From an uncultured Dysosmobacter sp. (lineage in GTDB: Bacteria; Bacillota; Clostridia; Oscillospirales; Oscillospiraceae): a stretch of DNA of 60,414 bases. The stretch's first letter is position 1. Every line of letters starts with the position of its first letter. Positions 11,096-19,496 of the stretch are shown here, piece by piece. The notes under the pieces were generated by a model that saw only the letters and a program-made list of their open reading frames with translations, searched no databases and was not told the origin of the DNA. The stretch covers positions 1 to 60,414 of the forward strand of contig CAKUBJ010000006.1 of assembly GCA_934636905.1 (NCBI GenBank), written 5' to 3'. A program made the position numbers and the translations under genes.

Positions 11096-12448
11096 ATGGA
11101 AGCTTTGAAAAAAGGAACGGTTTATACGGCGGTGATTGACGGCTATTCCAGCGAGGGGCTGGGCATCGCCCGGGTTGACGGCGCAGTGGTGTTCGTACCG
11201 GGGGCCGTCCGGGGGGAAGAGGTGGAACTGCGCATCACCAGAGTGATGAAAAACGCCTGCGCCGGGGAAATCGTGAAAATCCGGACGCCCTCGCCTGAAC
11301 GCATGGAGCCGGAATGCCCCCATGCGGGGAAGTGCGGCGGCTGTGCCTACCGGCACCTGACGTATCCGGAGGAACTGCGGGCCAAGCGTCAGCGGGTGCA
11401 GGACGCCCTGACCCGCATCGGCGGGCTGGATTTGCAGGTGGAGGAGATTCTGGGGGCGAAGAATCCGGAGCACTACCGCAACAAGAGTCAGTACCCCGTA
11501 GGCGCCGACGGCTCCATCGGCTTCTTTCAGGCACGAACCCATCAGGTGGTGCCTGTCCGCCGCTGCCTGATTCAGACGGAAGCCGCCGACCGCACGGCGC
11601 AGGCGGTGGGGGAGTGGATGCGCCGCTACAAAATTTCCGCTTACGACGAAACCACCGGCAAGGGGCTGGTGCGCCACGTCTGCGTCCGGGTGAACCGGAA
11701 AGGGGAGAGCCTCTGCTGTGTGGTGGTCAACGGCGGCAAAGTCCCCCGGGAGCCGGAACTGGCAGCCTATGTCACCGCTGCGGTGCCCCACACCGTGGGG
11801 GTTCTGCTGAACAGCAACACCCGCCGGGGCAACGTGATTCTGGGGGAGAAGTACCGGACGCTTTACGGGCGGGATTATTTGATGGACACCCTCTGCGGGC
11901 TGGAATTTAAGCTGTCCATGCCCTCCTTTTATCAGGTGAACCGGGAGCAGGCGGAGGTACTCTATCACAAAGCGCTGGAATTTGCCGGCCTGACCGGCAA
12001 GGAGACGGTGCTGGATTTGTATTGCGGCATCGGCACCATCACCCTCTGTCTTGCCAAAGGGGCAAAGCGGGTCATCGGCGCGGAGATTGTGCCTCCGGCC
12101 ATCCGGGACGCCAAAGAGAACGCGGTGCGCAACGGCATCGAAAACGCGGAGTTTTTCTGCGGGGATGCGGCGGACATTGCCGCCAAGCTGGAAGCGGAAG
12201 GCCTGCGGCCGGACGTGGTGACGGTAGACCCGCCTCGAAAGGGGCTGGCGCCGGAGGTCATTGCCTCCGTGGCGGCTATGGCGCCGGAGCGGGTGGTGTA
12301 CGTCTCCTGCGATCCCGCCACCCTTGCGCGGGACGTGAAGCTGTTCAGCCGGCTGGGCTACCATGCCCTCCGTGCCGCCGCCGTGGATATGTTCCCCGGC
12401 ACGGCGCATGTGGAGACGGTCTGCTTGCTGTCAAAAGTACAGAGGTAG
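11096..12448 (+). CDS. rlmD: 23S rRNA (uracil-5-)-methyltransferase, RlmD/RumA type
   Basis: This is an S-adenosylmethionine-dependent enzyme that makes 5-methyluridine in 23S rRNA. An N-terminal TRAM domain (residues 5-60) is followed by the Fe-S cysteines in ECPHAGKCGGC and a fourth Cys in VRRCLIQ. The methyltransferase domain has VLDLYCGIGTITL for SAM binding and the catalytic Cys in YVSCDPATLARD, with VTVDPPRKG before it. Size (450 residues) is normal. Firmicutes often carry several paralogues of this family, so the exact uridine modified is uncertain. Confidence 0.9.
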   Translation: MEALKKGTVYTAVIDGYSSEGLGIARVDGAVVFVPGAVRGEEVELRITRVMKNACAGEIVKIRTPSPERMEPECPHAGKCGGCAYRHLTYPEELRAKRQRVQDALTRIGGLDLQVEEILGAKNPEHYRNKSQYPVGADGSIGFFQARTHQVVPVRRCLIQTEAADRTAQAVGEWMRRYKISAYDETTGKGLVRHVCVRVNRKGESLCCVVVNGGKVPREPELAAYVTAAVPHTVGVLLNSNTRRGNVILGEKYRTLYGRDYLMDTLCGLEFKLSMPSFYQVNREQAEVLYHKALEFAGLTGKETVLDLYCGIGTITLCLAKGAKRVIGAEIVPPAIRDAKENAVRNGIENAEFFCGDAADIAAKLEAEGLRPDVVTVDPPRKGLAPEVIASVAAMAPERVVYVSCDPATLARDVKLFSRLGYHALRAAAVDMFPGTAHVETVCLLSKVQR

Positions 12449-12527
12449 AACTGCAAAGAGTGCTTGATATAATGAAATCTAAAAATATGATATTGAACTT
12501 ACTTATGTGAAAAGAGGAAATTAAGTT

Positions 12528-13136
12528 ATGGAATATACACCGGTTGAAAAAAGTGTTTTAGATTTAATGGGACGAACAGATTTCAAGAATTTATCAAAAA
12601 ATGATATTATTAGTTACGCTTCAAAACTCGGAGAACTCCGTCCTGAAGTTGCAAGGGATGTGTTAGCTCAATATCCACAGTTTGTGGACTTAATGAAAAC
12701 CACAATATCGGAATATCGTCAGGAAATTGATAGAATTATTGAGAGTGATGATGCAAGTATTGAGCATTATTATGACTACGCAGAGAAGGATCAAGCTGAA
12801 TCATCAAAGAGCCGTACAGAGTATTATGATTTTTTGAAACAAGTACAGGCAGACTATAGCAAGTGCTTAGATAATCCTAATCTAACATCTGAACAGATGA
12901 TGGAAATGCTCAAAGAAGAAACAAAACTTGCAGAGATGGCTGCTGCAAAAGATAAAGAAATCAGAGAGCATGATGAGAAAATGGAAGAAAAAGTAAATGC
13001 CAAAGATAGTGAAAAAAGAGCATTTAATTGGAAACTTGCAGGAGGTGCAAGCTTAGCTTTGGCTGTTATGGTTGGGATTGGTGCAAGTGTACTTGGTGGG
13101 GACTTTAATTTTAGATTACCTACTAAAAAGAACTGA
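12528..13136 (+). CDS. AT-rich, C-terminally membrane-anchored protein of unknown function
   Basis: I do not recognise this 202-residue protein. It is hydrophilic and helical (about residues 25-165), rich in Glu, Lys and Asp, and ends with one membrane segment (LAGGASLALAVMVGIGASVLGG) and a short basic tail, so it resembles a tail-anchored protein. Base composition is sharply different from the neighbours: mostly A/T at third positions, while flanking genes are strongly G/C. AGAGGAAA precedes the ATG, and a TATAAT (12468-12473) lies upstream. The composition break suggests recent acquisition as a single gene inserted between rlmD and the M56 locus. Confidence 0.7.
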   Translation: MEYTPVEKSVLDLMGRTDFKNLSKNDIISYASKLGELRPEVARDVLAQYPQFVDLMKTTISEYRQEIDRIIESDDASIEHYYDYAEKDQAESSKSRTEYYDFLKQVQADYSKCLDNPNLTSEQMMEMLKEETKLAEMAAAKDKEIREHDEKMEEKVNAKDSEKRAFNWKLAGGASLALAVMVGIGASVLGGDFNFRLPTKKN

Positions 13137-13209
13137 CGAGAGTAGACGAATAACTATGGTAAGTGAATTACAGCCACTATCATTGATTTGCTTTGAAAAA
13201 TCGAAACAT

Positions 13210-13242
13210 AAGTGCCCCGCCGGCAAAGCCGGCGGGGCACTT
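13210..13242. terminator. Strong hairpin between convergent genes
   Basis: A perfect 15-bp stem has arms AAGTGCCCCGCCGGC (13210-13224) and GCCGGCGGGGCACTT (13228-13242) with loop AAA. On the minus strand a partial T tract follows, so it can end the M56 transcript. It probably also stops transcripts of the AT-rich gene. Confidence 0.75.
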
Positions 13243-13300
13243 GCAGTTTCCGCATAAGGGGTATTCAAATCCTGCCGGATTCAGCGTCAGGCGGTGCGCC

Positions 13301-16198
13301 TCACTCCGAAAGGGACAGGTAGGACACAATCTGCCAGCCGTCCGTACCCGGCGTCAGGCGCAGGGTCAGGACGCTGCGGTTACTGTCATTGTGATTCCCG
13401 TACAGGTATACATAATCCTCCACCTGCCGGCCGCTTTCTGCCGCAAAGGAACTGAAACCGAAATCCGAGGTATAGGTGTAGTAAGCGTCATAGTCTTTCA
13501 GATAGAAGACCCCGTGGGTGTCGGTGAGTTCCTCTGCGGTGATGCCGCCCCAGGTGCGCAGCACCTCGTTGACGCTGGCGGCGGAGATTTTGTGGATGGG
13601 CACCGGCATCTGTTCCATGCTCTCTGCATGTTTGAATGGCCAGCTGTCCAGATTTTTCAGGGCTTCAAATTCCGCCTCATCGCTGATGCTGCCGTCCTGC
13701 GGGAAATAGCGGAGGAACTCAGCAAAATTCAGGTTCCGGACGTTCCCGTAGTAAGAGGTGAGGAGATAGCTGGCGGGATGGATGTCCATCCCTGTAATAT
13801 CGCCGCTTTCGTCCCGGACGGTGCAGTCCGTCACGGCGTTATAGGCATCCAGTTCCTCCTGAGAGAGATTCCGCCGCAGGAAGCCGCTGCTTTCATTGGG
13901 AATCAGCATCACAACGTCGTGATACTTGGTGAGGCCGGAGCCGGTGCTGGCCTCATAGACCACCGGCACCAGCGCCCGCTCCCGTGACTCGCCGAGGTAG
14001 ACGATCTGATCCTGAAGAATCTCCGCAGAAGCGCTTACCGCCGTCCAGCCGGAGAGTTTCCGCGCCTGCGCACTGTCAATGGAGCGGATGGCGTACAGGC
14101 CGTATTCATTGAGTTCCACCGTGTACTGCACCGTCAGTTCCGTCTGTATGGCGCCGCCGGACAGTTCGGATACCAGCGTCTCCTTCATAACGGCCTGCCG
14201 GGGACGACTGGCAGGCGGGACAAAATCATCGGAGGGCACAAAACTCTCCGCCATGAGATACATCACCTGAGGCTCGATGAAAATCTCACGGTATTCACTG
14301 ATGCCGGTATCCGTCCAGAGGGTAGACACCGTCCAGCAGCCGCCGCCGGCTGCGGGGTAGAAGTAGTACCGGATGTGGGCGCCCTCCGCCGGCGGATCCA
14401 GCCGCCAGACCAGTTTTTCCTCATCTACCGGCGTGAAGCCGATCTCCTCCGCTTCGGCGCGCTGCACGTCCAGAGACTTCTCGTCATAGACGATGGAGAA
14501 AATGGAGCCGGTATTGTAGGCGGATGTCCACTCCCAGTAGGGGGAGACGCTGTCCGAGGTGTCGGATTTTGTCCAGCCGCTGATGGGAATGTAGAGATAG
14601 CCGCCGTCGATGTCATAGCGGTGGACGGGATAGTTGCCGGGCTTGTCATTGGGGTTGTTGTAGTTGATCTGGTCGATCCAGTCCTCCACATACAGCGGCA
14701 GGTCCAGCCCCTGATCCGTCACATACCAGTCGTAAATGGCCTCCTCCATGGTATTGTGATAGCCAGAGAAGATGCCGTCGTTGGTGGGTATATCACAGAG
14801 AATGTCATAACAGTTGTCCTCGTGCCGCAGAGCCACCACGATATGGCGGTTACCCGACCCAAGGTCAAAGTACCCCTCGTCGTCATGGTACTGGCCGCCT
14901 GCCAGCGCCACGGCGTCCATGTCCACATCCAGTTCCGGCTTGGTCAGGTAATAGTATTCCCACTCCTCCAGAATGCCGTCGGGAGCCAGTCCGGCCACCT
15001 CGCCGCCCTTTTCCAGATAAATCAGCTTCCGGTCGGTGACGGCGGCGGTGCGGAGCTGTTTGCCGAGGGTGCCGTCGGCGTTGTAGACGTAATAGCTGAC
15101 CTCCGTCTGAGACAGCATCACATGCTGGACGTAGGCCTCCACGCTGGCCCACTGCTCACTTTCGGTGCTGGTGTCGATTTTTCCGTTCTCCGCTCCGCCG
15201 GGGTTGGCGGCGCAGAGGGCAATCAATCCCACGCAGACCACGGCACACACGGACATGACCCACCGCCGGGGGCGCTTCCATTTCAGCAGATTCCGGATGC
15301 GGCTGCCGGTATTCCCCTCGCCGAAGGCCAGAGGCATCCCCGCCACGATGCGGCGCCCGGTGGCAAGGCTCAGCAGGGAGGCGGAGTAGTCCGCCCGGAT
15401 GTCCTCCCCCAACTCCTTTACCACGGCCTCATCGCAGCTCATTTCCATGTCCTTGCCGGAGAGGATAAAGGCAATCCACACCAGCGGGTTGAACCAGTGG
15501 ATGCACAAGGCCAGAAAGGACAGGAACTTTACCAGATAGTCCCGGCGGCGGATATGATACTGCTCATGACGCAGGATGTAGCCCCGCTCCTCTTCCTTCA
15601 GGGTGGAGGGGAGGTAGATTCTGGGGCGGATGAGTCCCATGACAAAGGGGGAGGAGATGTAGTCCGCCAGATAGACGTTGTTCCACAGGCAGACGGCGCC
15701 CACCAGCCGGCGGCGCAGCCGCAGCAGGGACACAAGACTGTACGCCATCAGCAGTGCCGCGCCGGCCAGCCACGTCAGCGTCAGCGCAGCCATGGCACGG
15801 CTGAGAGAGGAGGACGCCGGGGCAGCCGTCTGCTGTGCCGGAAGGGCAGACGCCGCAGCCGGCGGCGCAGCGGTTTCCCCGGCCATCTCCTCGGGGAGAA
15901 GGGCTGCCTCGGGAGCGGCGCTGCGGACAATGTCCGCCGGAACGTATTCCACCGCGCTGGTGCGCTGGGTGCGCTCCTGAACGGGAGCACCCAAGGCCCC
16001 CATCAGGGACACGGCGGAGGTGACGGACACCGGGCACAGCAGCCGGAACAGCACCACCGCCCACAGGGCGTAGGAGAACACCTTGGGTGCCCGCCGCAGC
16101 AGCAGGCGGACGGCCAGCACCGCCAGAATCACCGCACTGGCCGTTACGCTCATGTTGCAGATAACGGGAAACAGCTCCTGCATCAGAAAATCAGCCAT
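13301..16198 (-). CDS. M56-family (BlaR1-like) membrane metallopeptidase with large extracellular region
   Basis: The N-terminal third carries four or so membrane spans and the M56 zinc motif in YILRHEQYHIRRRDYLV (HEQYH near residue 213), with ALCIHWFNPLVW and EMSCDEAVV after it. In BlaR1/MecR1 proteins this domain cleaves the paired BlaI repressor when an outer sensor is triggered. Here the region after the last membrane span (about residues 350-965) is not a penicillin-binding domain that I can recognise; it looks like several beta-rich modules. CAGGAGGG precedes the ATG at 16198, which lies inside the blaI-like gene (8-base overlap). No beta-lactamase gene is near, so the signal sensed is unknown. 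Confidence 0.85.
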   Translation of the reverse strand: MADFLMQELFPVICNMSVTASAVILAVLAVRLLLRRAPKVFSYALWAVVLFRLLCPVSVTSAVSLMGALGAPVQERTQRTSAVEYVPADIVRSAAPEAALLPEEMAGETAAPPAAASALPAQQTAAPASSSLSRAMAALTLTWLAGAALLMAYSLVSLLRLRRRLVGAVCLWNNVYLADYISSPFVMGLIRPRIYLPSTLKEEERGYILRHEQYHIRRRDYLVKFLSFLALCIHWFNPLVWIAFILSGKDMEMSCDEAVVKELGEDIRADYSASLLSLATGRRIVAGMPLAFGEGNTGSRIRNLLKWKRPRRWVMSVCAVVCVGLIALCAANPGGAENGKIDTSTESEQWASVEAYVQHVMLSQTEVSYYVYNADGTLGKQLRTAAVTDRKLIYLEKGGEVAGLAPDGILEEWEYYYLTKPELDVDMDAVALAGGQYHDDEGYFDLGSGNRHIVVALRHEDNCYDILCDIPTNDGIFSGYHNTMEEAIYDWYVTDQGLDLPLYVEDWIDQINYNNPNDKPGNYPVHRYDIDGGYLYIPISGWTKSDTSDSVSPYWEWTSAYNTGSIFSIVYDEKSLDVQRAEAEEIGFTPVDEEKLVWRLDPPAEGAHIRYYFYPAAGGGCWTVSTLWTDTGISEYREIFIEPQVMYLMAESFVPSDDFVPPASRPRQAVMKETLVSELSGGAIQTELTVQYTVELNEYGLYAIRSIDSAQARKLSGWTAVSASAEILQDQIVYLGESRERALVPVVYEASTGSGLTKYHDVVMLIPNESSGFLRRNLSQEELDAYNAVTDCTVRDESGDITGMDIHPASYLLTSYYGNVRNLNFAEFLRYFPQDGSISDEAEFEALKNLDSWPFKHAESMEQMPVPIHKISAASVNEVLRTWGGITAEELTDTHGVFYLKDYDAYYTYTSDFGFSSFAAESGRQVEDYVYLYGNHNDSNRSVLTLRLTPGTDGWQIVSYLSLSE

Positions 16199-16562
16199 CG
16201 GATTCCCTCCTGTTCTGCTCAATCAGCTTCTGCAGCTGAGAGATCTCATCGTCCGTCAGTTTTTTTCGCCGGGTAAACGCCGTAATAAATGCAGGCAGGG
16301 AACCGGAAAAGCTGTCTTCCACAAACTGCCGGCTCTGGGCGGTATCGTAATCTGCCCGGGACAGCAGACTGGTGACGACGCCTCCCTGATTCTGAAAAAT
16401 CCCCCGGTCGCACAACCGCCGCAGCACGGTGTAGGTGGTGGATTTTTTCCAGCCCAGCGATTCCTCCGCCAGCCTCACCAGTTCCGGAGAGGTAAGGGGT
16501 TCGTTGGCCCAGATGATTTCGGCAAACTGTGTTTCCACAGGCGCCATGCGTAATTCGTGCAT
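16191..16562 (-). CDS. BlaI/MecI-family transcriptional repressor
   Basis: This 123-residue winged-helix protein has the family layout: AEIIWANEPLTSPELVRLA, the recognition region GWKKSTTYTVLRRLCDRGIF, and a C-terminal dimerisation helix region. BlaI-type repressors bind a TACA/TGTA-type inverted repeat and are inactivated by cleavage by the linked M56 protease. AAGGAGG precedes the start. A 17-bp inverted repeat directly upstream (16577-16620) is a matching operator, so the pair very likely controls itself. Its stop overlaps the M56 start. Confidence 0.9.
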   Translation of the reverse strand: MHELRMAPVETQFAEIIWANEPLTSPELVRLAEESLGWKKSTTYTVLRRLCDRGIFQNQGGVVTSLLSRADYDTAQSRQFVEDSFSGSLPAFITAFTRRKKLTDDEISQLQKLIEQNRRESDG

Positions 16563-16576
16563 CCTGCCGCCTCCTT

Positions 16577-16629
16577 GGTTTACATCTTGTAGTTTGACTA
16601 TAGACTACAGGATGTAAACCGAAATGTCA
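16577..16629 (-). promoter_or_regulatory. BlaI-type operator overlapping the blaI-M56 promoter
   Basis: GGTTTACATCTTGTAGT (16577-16593) is repeated in inverse orientation at 16604-16620 with one mismatch. Its core TACATCNTGTAG is of the BlaI/MecI type. A TTGACA on the minus strand (16629-16624) lies just upstream and a TATAGT lies in the central spacer, though 22 bases separate them. Binding would cover the promoter. Confidence 0.8.
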
Positions 16630-16676
16630 AGCCCTTTTTGGAAAAAATTATCGACAGGAGGAAAGCCGCAGAGAGC

Positions 16677-16688
16677 GGGGGGGGGGGG
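16677..16688 (+). repeat. Homopolymeric tract of 12 G
   Basis: Twelve consecutive G residues lie in the gap between the blaI promoter and the MFS terminator, outside any supported gene. Confidence 0.8.
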
Positions 16689-16721
16689 AAGGGAGAACCT
16701 CACAGACCAAAAAATCGCAGA

Positions 16722-16768
16722 AAAAAGAAGGGAACCCGCGCTGCTGCGCGGATTCCCTTCTTTTTATT
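16722..16768. terminator. Intrinsic terminator of the MFS gene
   Basis: A 20-bp stem with one mismatch (arms 16722-16741 and 16746-16765) has loop TGCT. It begins AAAAAG and ends CTTTTT, so it works on both strands. It lies just past the stop of the MFS gene. Confidence 0.85.
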
Positions 16769-16778
16769 AATGGCACAG

Positions 16779-18002
16779 TCAGGCGTCCGTGCTGCCGGCG
16801 GTGAAGGCCGCCCACTTCCGGGTGATGGAGAAACAGAGCAGAGCACCTGCCAGGGCGATAAAGCTCCACAGATATACGGTGCTGCTCCATCCGAACCGTT
16901 CTGCAAAAAAGGCGATGCCGCAGCTGGAGAGGGCGCTGCCTGCGTATGTGCTGGCGTTGAGCAGGCCGGAAATGAAAGAGACTTTGCCGTGGCACGCGAA
17001 AACAGGCGGAACCATGCAGGTCATCAGCAGGCTGATCCCGTGCATGGAGCCCACGATCACGGCGGACAGCAGTATGGACAGCGGGGCGGACGCGGTCATG
17101 AACCGGGCCAGAAGCAGGGCGGCTCCGCCGCCTGCCAGGAAAATCAGGGCAGAGAGCCGGAGAACGTTGGAAATGGCCTTTTCATAAATGACGCCAGTCA
17201 CGTTGTAGATCAGAATGGAGAACAGCGGCAGGATCACGCCGGTGAGAATGGAGATGCTGCTGCTGAGGTGGAAGCTTTCGGAAATGAAGGAGGGCATCCA
17301 GGCGGTGATCCCTTCGCGCAGCATGCCCTCAAGCAGGATGCAGACCATGATTACGGCCAGAAGCCCGGAAAATTGGAAAGCTTGACGGGGACAGCTGTTT
17401 CCCGGGAAATCATGGCCGTCTTCAGCCGGGAGACGGGGGCAGCGGCGCAGCCAGACCAGCAGCATAAGTCCGGCGGCAGCTGCGGAGACAATAAAAACGC
17501 TGCGCCATCCGGACAGCTGGATCAGCAGCGGCGCAGCCAGATAAACAGCGGCGGTACCGGCGGCGCTGCCGCCGGATACCTGCACACAGGTGCGCTGGTA
17601 ATCCTCTGCGGACAGGAGACTGCTCATCAGCCGGACGAGAGGCGGCCACATGAGGGACTGAGCAAAACCGTTGACAGTCCATACAGCAGCCATTGGGGCC
17701 ACTGTATGGCACATGGGAATGGACAGGTTTGCGAGAATCGTGATGCACAGGCCGCAGCAGACCATCCGTCTGGGCTCGATCCGGTCGCCCAGACAGCCGC
17801 TGACCAGTTGGCCTGCGCCATAGGTTACAGCGCTGCCGGTCAGGGCCAGAGAGGCAGCAGACTTTCTGATGCCCTCGACGGCGACAATTTCAGAAACCAC
17901 GGCACCATAGTTAACTCTGGTCAGATAGCTTACAAAGTAAACGGCCGTCAGCAGCATGGTCAGGCTTCTTACGGACTGCCGGGATGTCAGTTTCTCATTC
18001 AA
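16779..18002 (-). CDS. MFS transporter, GlpT/UhpT (organophosphate:phosphate antiporter)-like
   Basis: The 407-residue protein has about twelve membrane spans. The segment AQSLMWPPLVRLMSSLLS resembles the conserved G-x-x-W-P-P/S-x-x-x-x motif of the GlpT/UhpT family, and the TR-VNYG motif follows the first span. Members exchange phosphate for sugar phosphates or glycerol 3-phosphate. The start is TTG at 18002, preceded by AGAAGGTG, and overlaps the LacI gene stop as TTGA (17999-18002); an ATG a few bases on is out of frame. Coupling to the LacI gene and the facing Ugp-like operon suggests a phosphorylated substrate. Confidence 0.8.
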   Translation of the reverse strand: MNEKLTSRQSVRSLTMLLTAVYFVSYLTRVNYGAVVSEIVAVEGIRKSAASLALTGSAVTYGAGQLVSGCLGDRIEPRRMVCCGLCITILANLSIPMCHTVAPMAAVWTVNGFAQSLMWPPLVRLMSSLLSAEDYQRTCVQVSGGSAAGTAAVYLAAPLLIQLSGWRSVFIVSAAAAGLMLLVWLRRCPRLPAEDGHDFPGNSCPRQAFQFSGLLAVIMVCILLEGMLREGITAWMPSFISESFHLSSSISILTGVILPLFSILIYNVTGVIYEKAISNVLRLSALIFLAGGGAALLLARFMTASAPLSILLSAVIVGSMHGISLLMTCMVPPVFACHGKVSFISGLLNASTYAGSALSSCGIAFFAERFGWSSTVYLWSFIALAGALLCFSITRKWAAFTAGSTDA

Positions 18003-19132
18003 GTGAGAGACACCTTCTTTTCTCCTGAGCTTTCATCGGCAGGAACTGGGGTGACTGTGCTGAGCGGACTGTACAGGGTACGATCCAGCATGGCGTTCTG
18101 CTTGATAAAAAGCTCGCTTTTGAGAATGATGCTGGCGGGGAGCTGAATACCATTTACCACATGATCGAACAGCAGCTTAAGAGGCTGATAGCCCTGCCGG
18201 AAGGATTCCTGACCGATGACGGCGGTAATGCTGCCGTTTTGAAGGGAGGGAATCGTGTCGCGGTTCAGGTCAAAGGCCAGGTGGATGATCCGGCCGGAAA
18301 GCCCTTCGTCCGCAATCGCCCGCGCCACCGTTTGAACAGAGCCTGCGACGGTGAATACGGCATTCAGCTCCGGGTGCTGGCGCAGCATCCGGACGGTGAG
18401 TTCGTAAGCGTATTCTCTGTCGCTGGATTCATCGGCGGAGAACAGCTTATAGGTATCTATCAGATGACAGTTGGCGCCCAGAGCATCCAGCTCCTGAAGA
18501 AGACCTCTGATGCGTGTGGTGCTGCTGAACATGTTGCTGGCGCCGGTCATGATGGCCAGTTCGATCCGCCGGCTGCCGGAGAGCATGTGCAGCAGCCCTG
18601 CGGCGGTGCGGCCATTCAACGCATAATCTGTCCCGACGTAGCAAAGCGGCGAAAACCCCTCAACGGTGGAATTGAATATGATGATGGGGAGTCCGCCGTC
18701 CGCAAGGCTCTGGAGCCGCTGACGCATGAGAGGAGCGTTTGTCGGCACGATGGCCAGCCCGTTGATGCCGGTTTCCACCAGCTGGTCAATGAGGGCAATT
18801 TGCTCTTTTGCGGTATAGTGTGCATAATTGCGCAGCACGACCTCGACGCCATAGCCGGCCAATTCCAGCTGAGCGGCCCGGATCCCCTGATGTACATCGT
18901 TCCAGGAGCCGGTCTTATCATCATATGGCAGGATGACTCCGAAACGGATACCTGATTTTTTGGCCGAAAGCTGGCGGCCGGCCAGATTTGGCTGATAGTT
19001 CAGCTCTCTGGCTACGGCGAGAATCTGCTTCCGCACCTGGGGGTTGATGCCGCCCCGGTCATGCAGGGCGCGGTCAACGGTTCCGCGGGATACGCCGGCT
19101 ATGTCGGCAATTTGCTTCAGCGTCACCTTCAT
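17999..19132 (-). CDS. LacI-family transcriptional regulator
   Basis: Residues 1-50 form the LacI DNA-binding domain (VTLKQIADIAGVSRGTVDRA, then NYQPNLAGRQLSAKKS). The rest is a periplasmic-binding-protein-like effector domain of normal length (total 377 residues). It is more like the sugar-binding-protein-type (DUF-type ligand) LacI subgroup than CcpA. Its promoter has perfect consensus boxes, and CGTGCA-x-TGCACG palindromes lie between it and the divergent transporter operon, so it probably controls both. The effector is unknown; a glycerophosphodiester or derived phosphate is my inference from the operon. Confidence 0.9.
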   Translation of the reverse strand: MKVTLKQIADIAGVSRGTVDRALHDRGGINPQVRKQILAVARELNYQPNLAGRQLSAKKSGIRFGVILPYDDKTGSWNDVHQGIRAAQLELAGYGVEVVLRNYAHYTAKEQIALIDQLVETGINGLAIVPTNAPLMRQRLQSLADGGLPIIIFNSTVEGFSPLCYVGTDYALNGRTAAGLLHMLSGSRRIELAIMTGASNMFSSTTRIRGLLQELDALGANCHLIDTYKLFSADESSDREYAYELTVRMLRQHPELNAVFTVAGSVQTVARAIADEGLSGRIIHLAFDLNRDTIPSLQNGSITAVIGQESFRQGYQPLKLLFDHVVNGIQLPASIILKSELFIKQNAMLDRTLYSPLSTVTPVPADESSGEKKVSLT

Positions 19133-19182
19133 GGAGAATACCTCCGCGTTCTCAGCGTTTAGCGTTCAGATCATTTAAGGCC

Positions 19183-19211
19183 AGTATAACAACGGAAAAC
19201 GGGAATGTCAA
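19183..19211 (-). promoter_or_regulatory. Consensus promoter for the LacI-MFS operon
   Basis: On the minus strand TTGACA (19211-19206) and TATACT (19188-19183) are separated by 17 bases. This is nearly perfect sigma-A consensus. Confidence 0.85.
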
Positions 19212-19218
19212 TGTATTT

Positions 19219-19232
19219 CGTGCATTTGCACG
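19219..19232. promoter_or_regulatory. LacI-type operator site 1
   Basis: CGTGCATTTGCACG: perfect six-base half sites CGTGCA/TGCACG flank a TT centre. It lies just upstream of the LacI gene's -35 box. Confidence 0.7.
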
Positions 19233-19264
19233 GCATGAGGATTCGATATGGTATGGAGATAAAA

Positions 19265-19280
19265 GTGCACGAAAGTGCAC
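19265..19280. promoter_or_regulatory. LacI-type operator site 2
   Basis: GTGCACGAAAGTGCAC contains two GTGCAC half sites, also readable as a direct repeat AAGTGCACGA. It lies about 95 bases upstream of the transporter promoter. A further single half site (GGTGCATTT) follows near 19292. Confidence 0.6.
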
Positions 19281-19358
19281 GATAGAAAAATGGTGCATTT
19301 CAATGTAAAATTGTGACAATATAACAAAATATACAGAAGAAAATTGGAGATTTATTTA

Positions 19359-19387
19359 TTGAATTTTGCGCGCTTTCCTGCTATCCT
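19359..19387 (+). promoter_or_regulatory. Promoter of the Ugp-like transporter operon
   Basis: TTGAAT (19359-19364) and TATCCT (19382-19387) are 17 bases apart. The predicted start site falls immediately before operator site 3. Confidence 0.65.
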
Positions 19388-19397
19388 AAAAATACAA

Positions 19398-19411
19398 CGT
19401 GCACGGGCACG
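19398..19411. promoter_or_regulatory. LacI-type operator site 3
   Basis: CGTGCACGGGCACG shares the outer CGTGC/GCACG half sites of site 1. It lies over the predicted transcription start of the transporter operon, a classic repression position. Confidence 0.7.
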
Positions 19412-19496
19412 AAAATGAAATGAAATGCCCGCACAATTGTATTTTATCGCGGAGGCGATGAAATAAATATTCTGACAGAGTTCGGGAGGAAAGACC

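Noticed and set aside
14375..16276. A 633-codon plus-strand frame opposite the M56 gene
   Set aside because: The M56 protein with its HEQYH motif and coupled BlaI gene is clearly the real gene.
19265..19280. A catabolite-responsive (cre) element
   Set aside because: The GTGCAC-based sites do not match the cre core TGNAANCGNNNNCA well, and they repeat around the local LacI gene, so a specific operator fits better.
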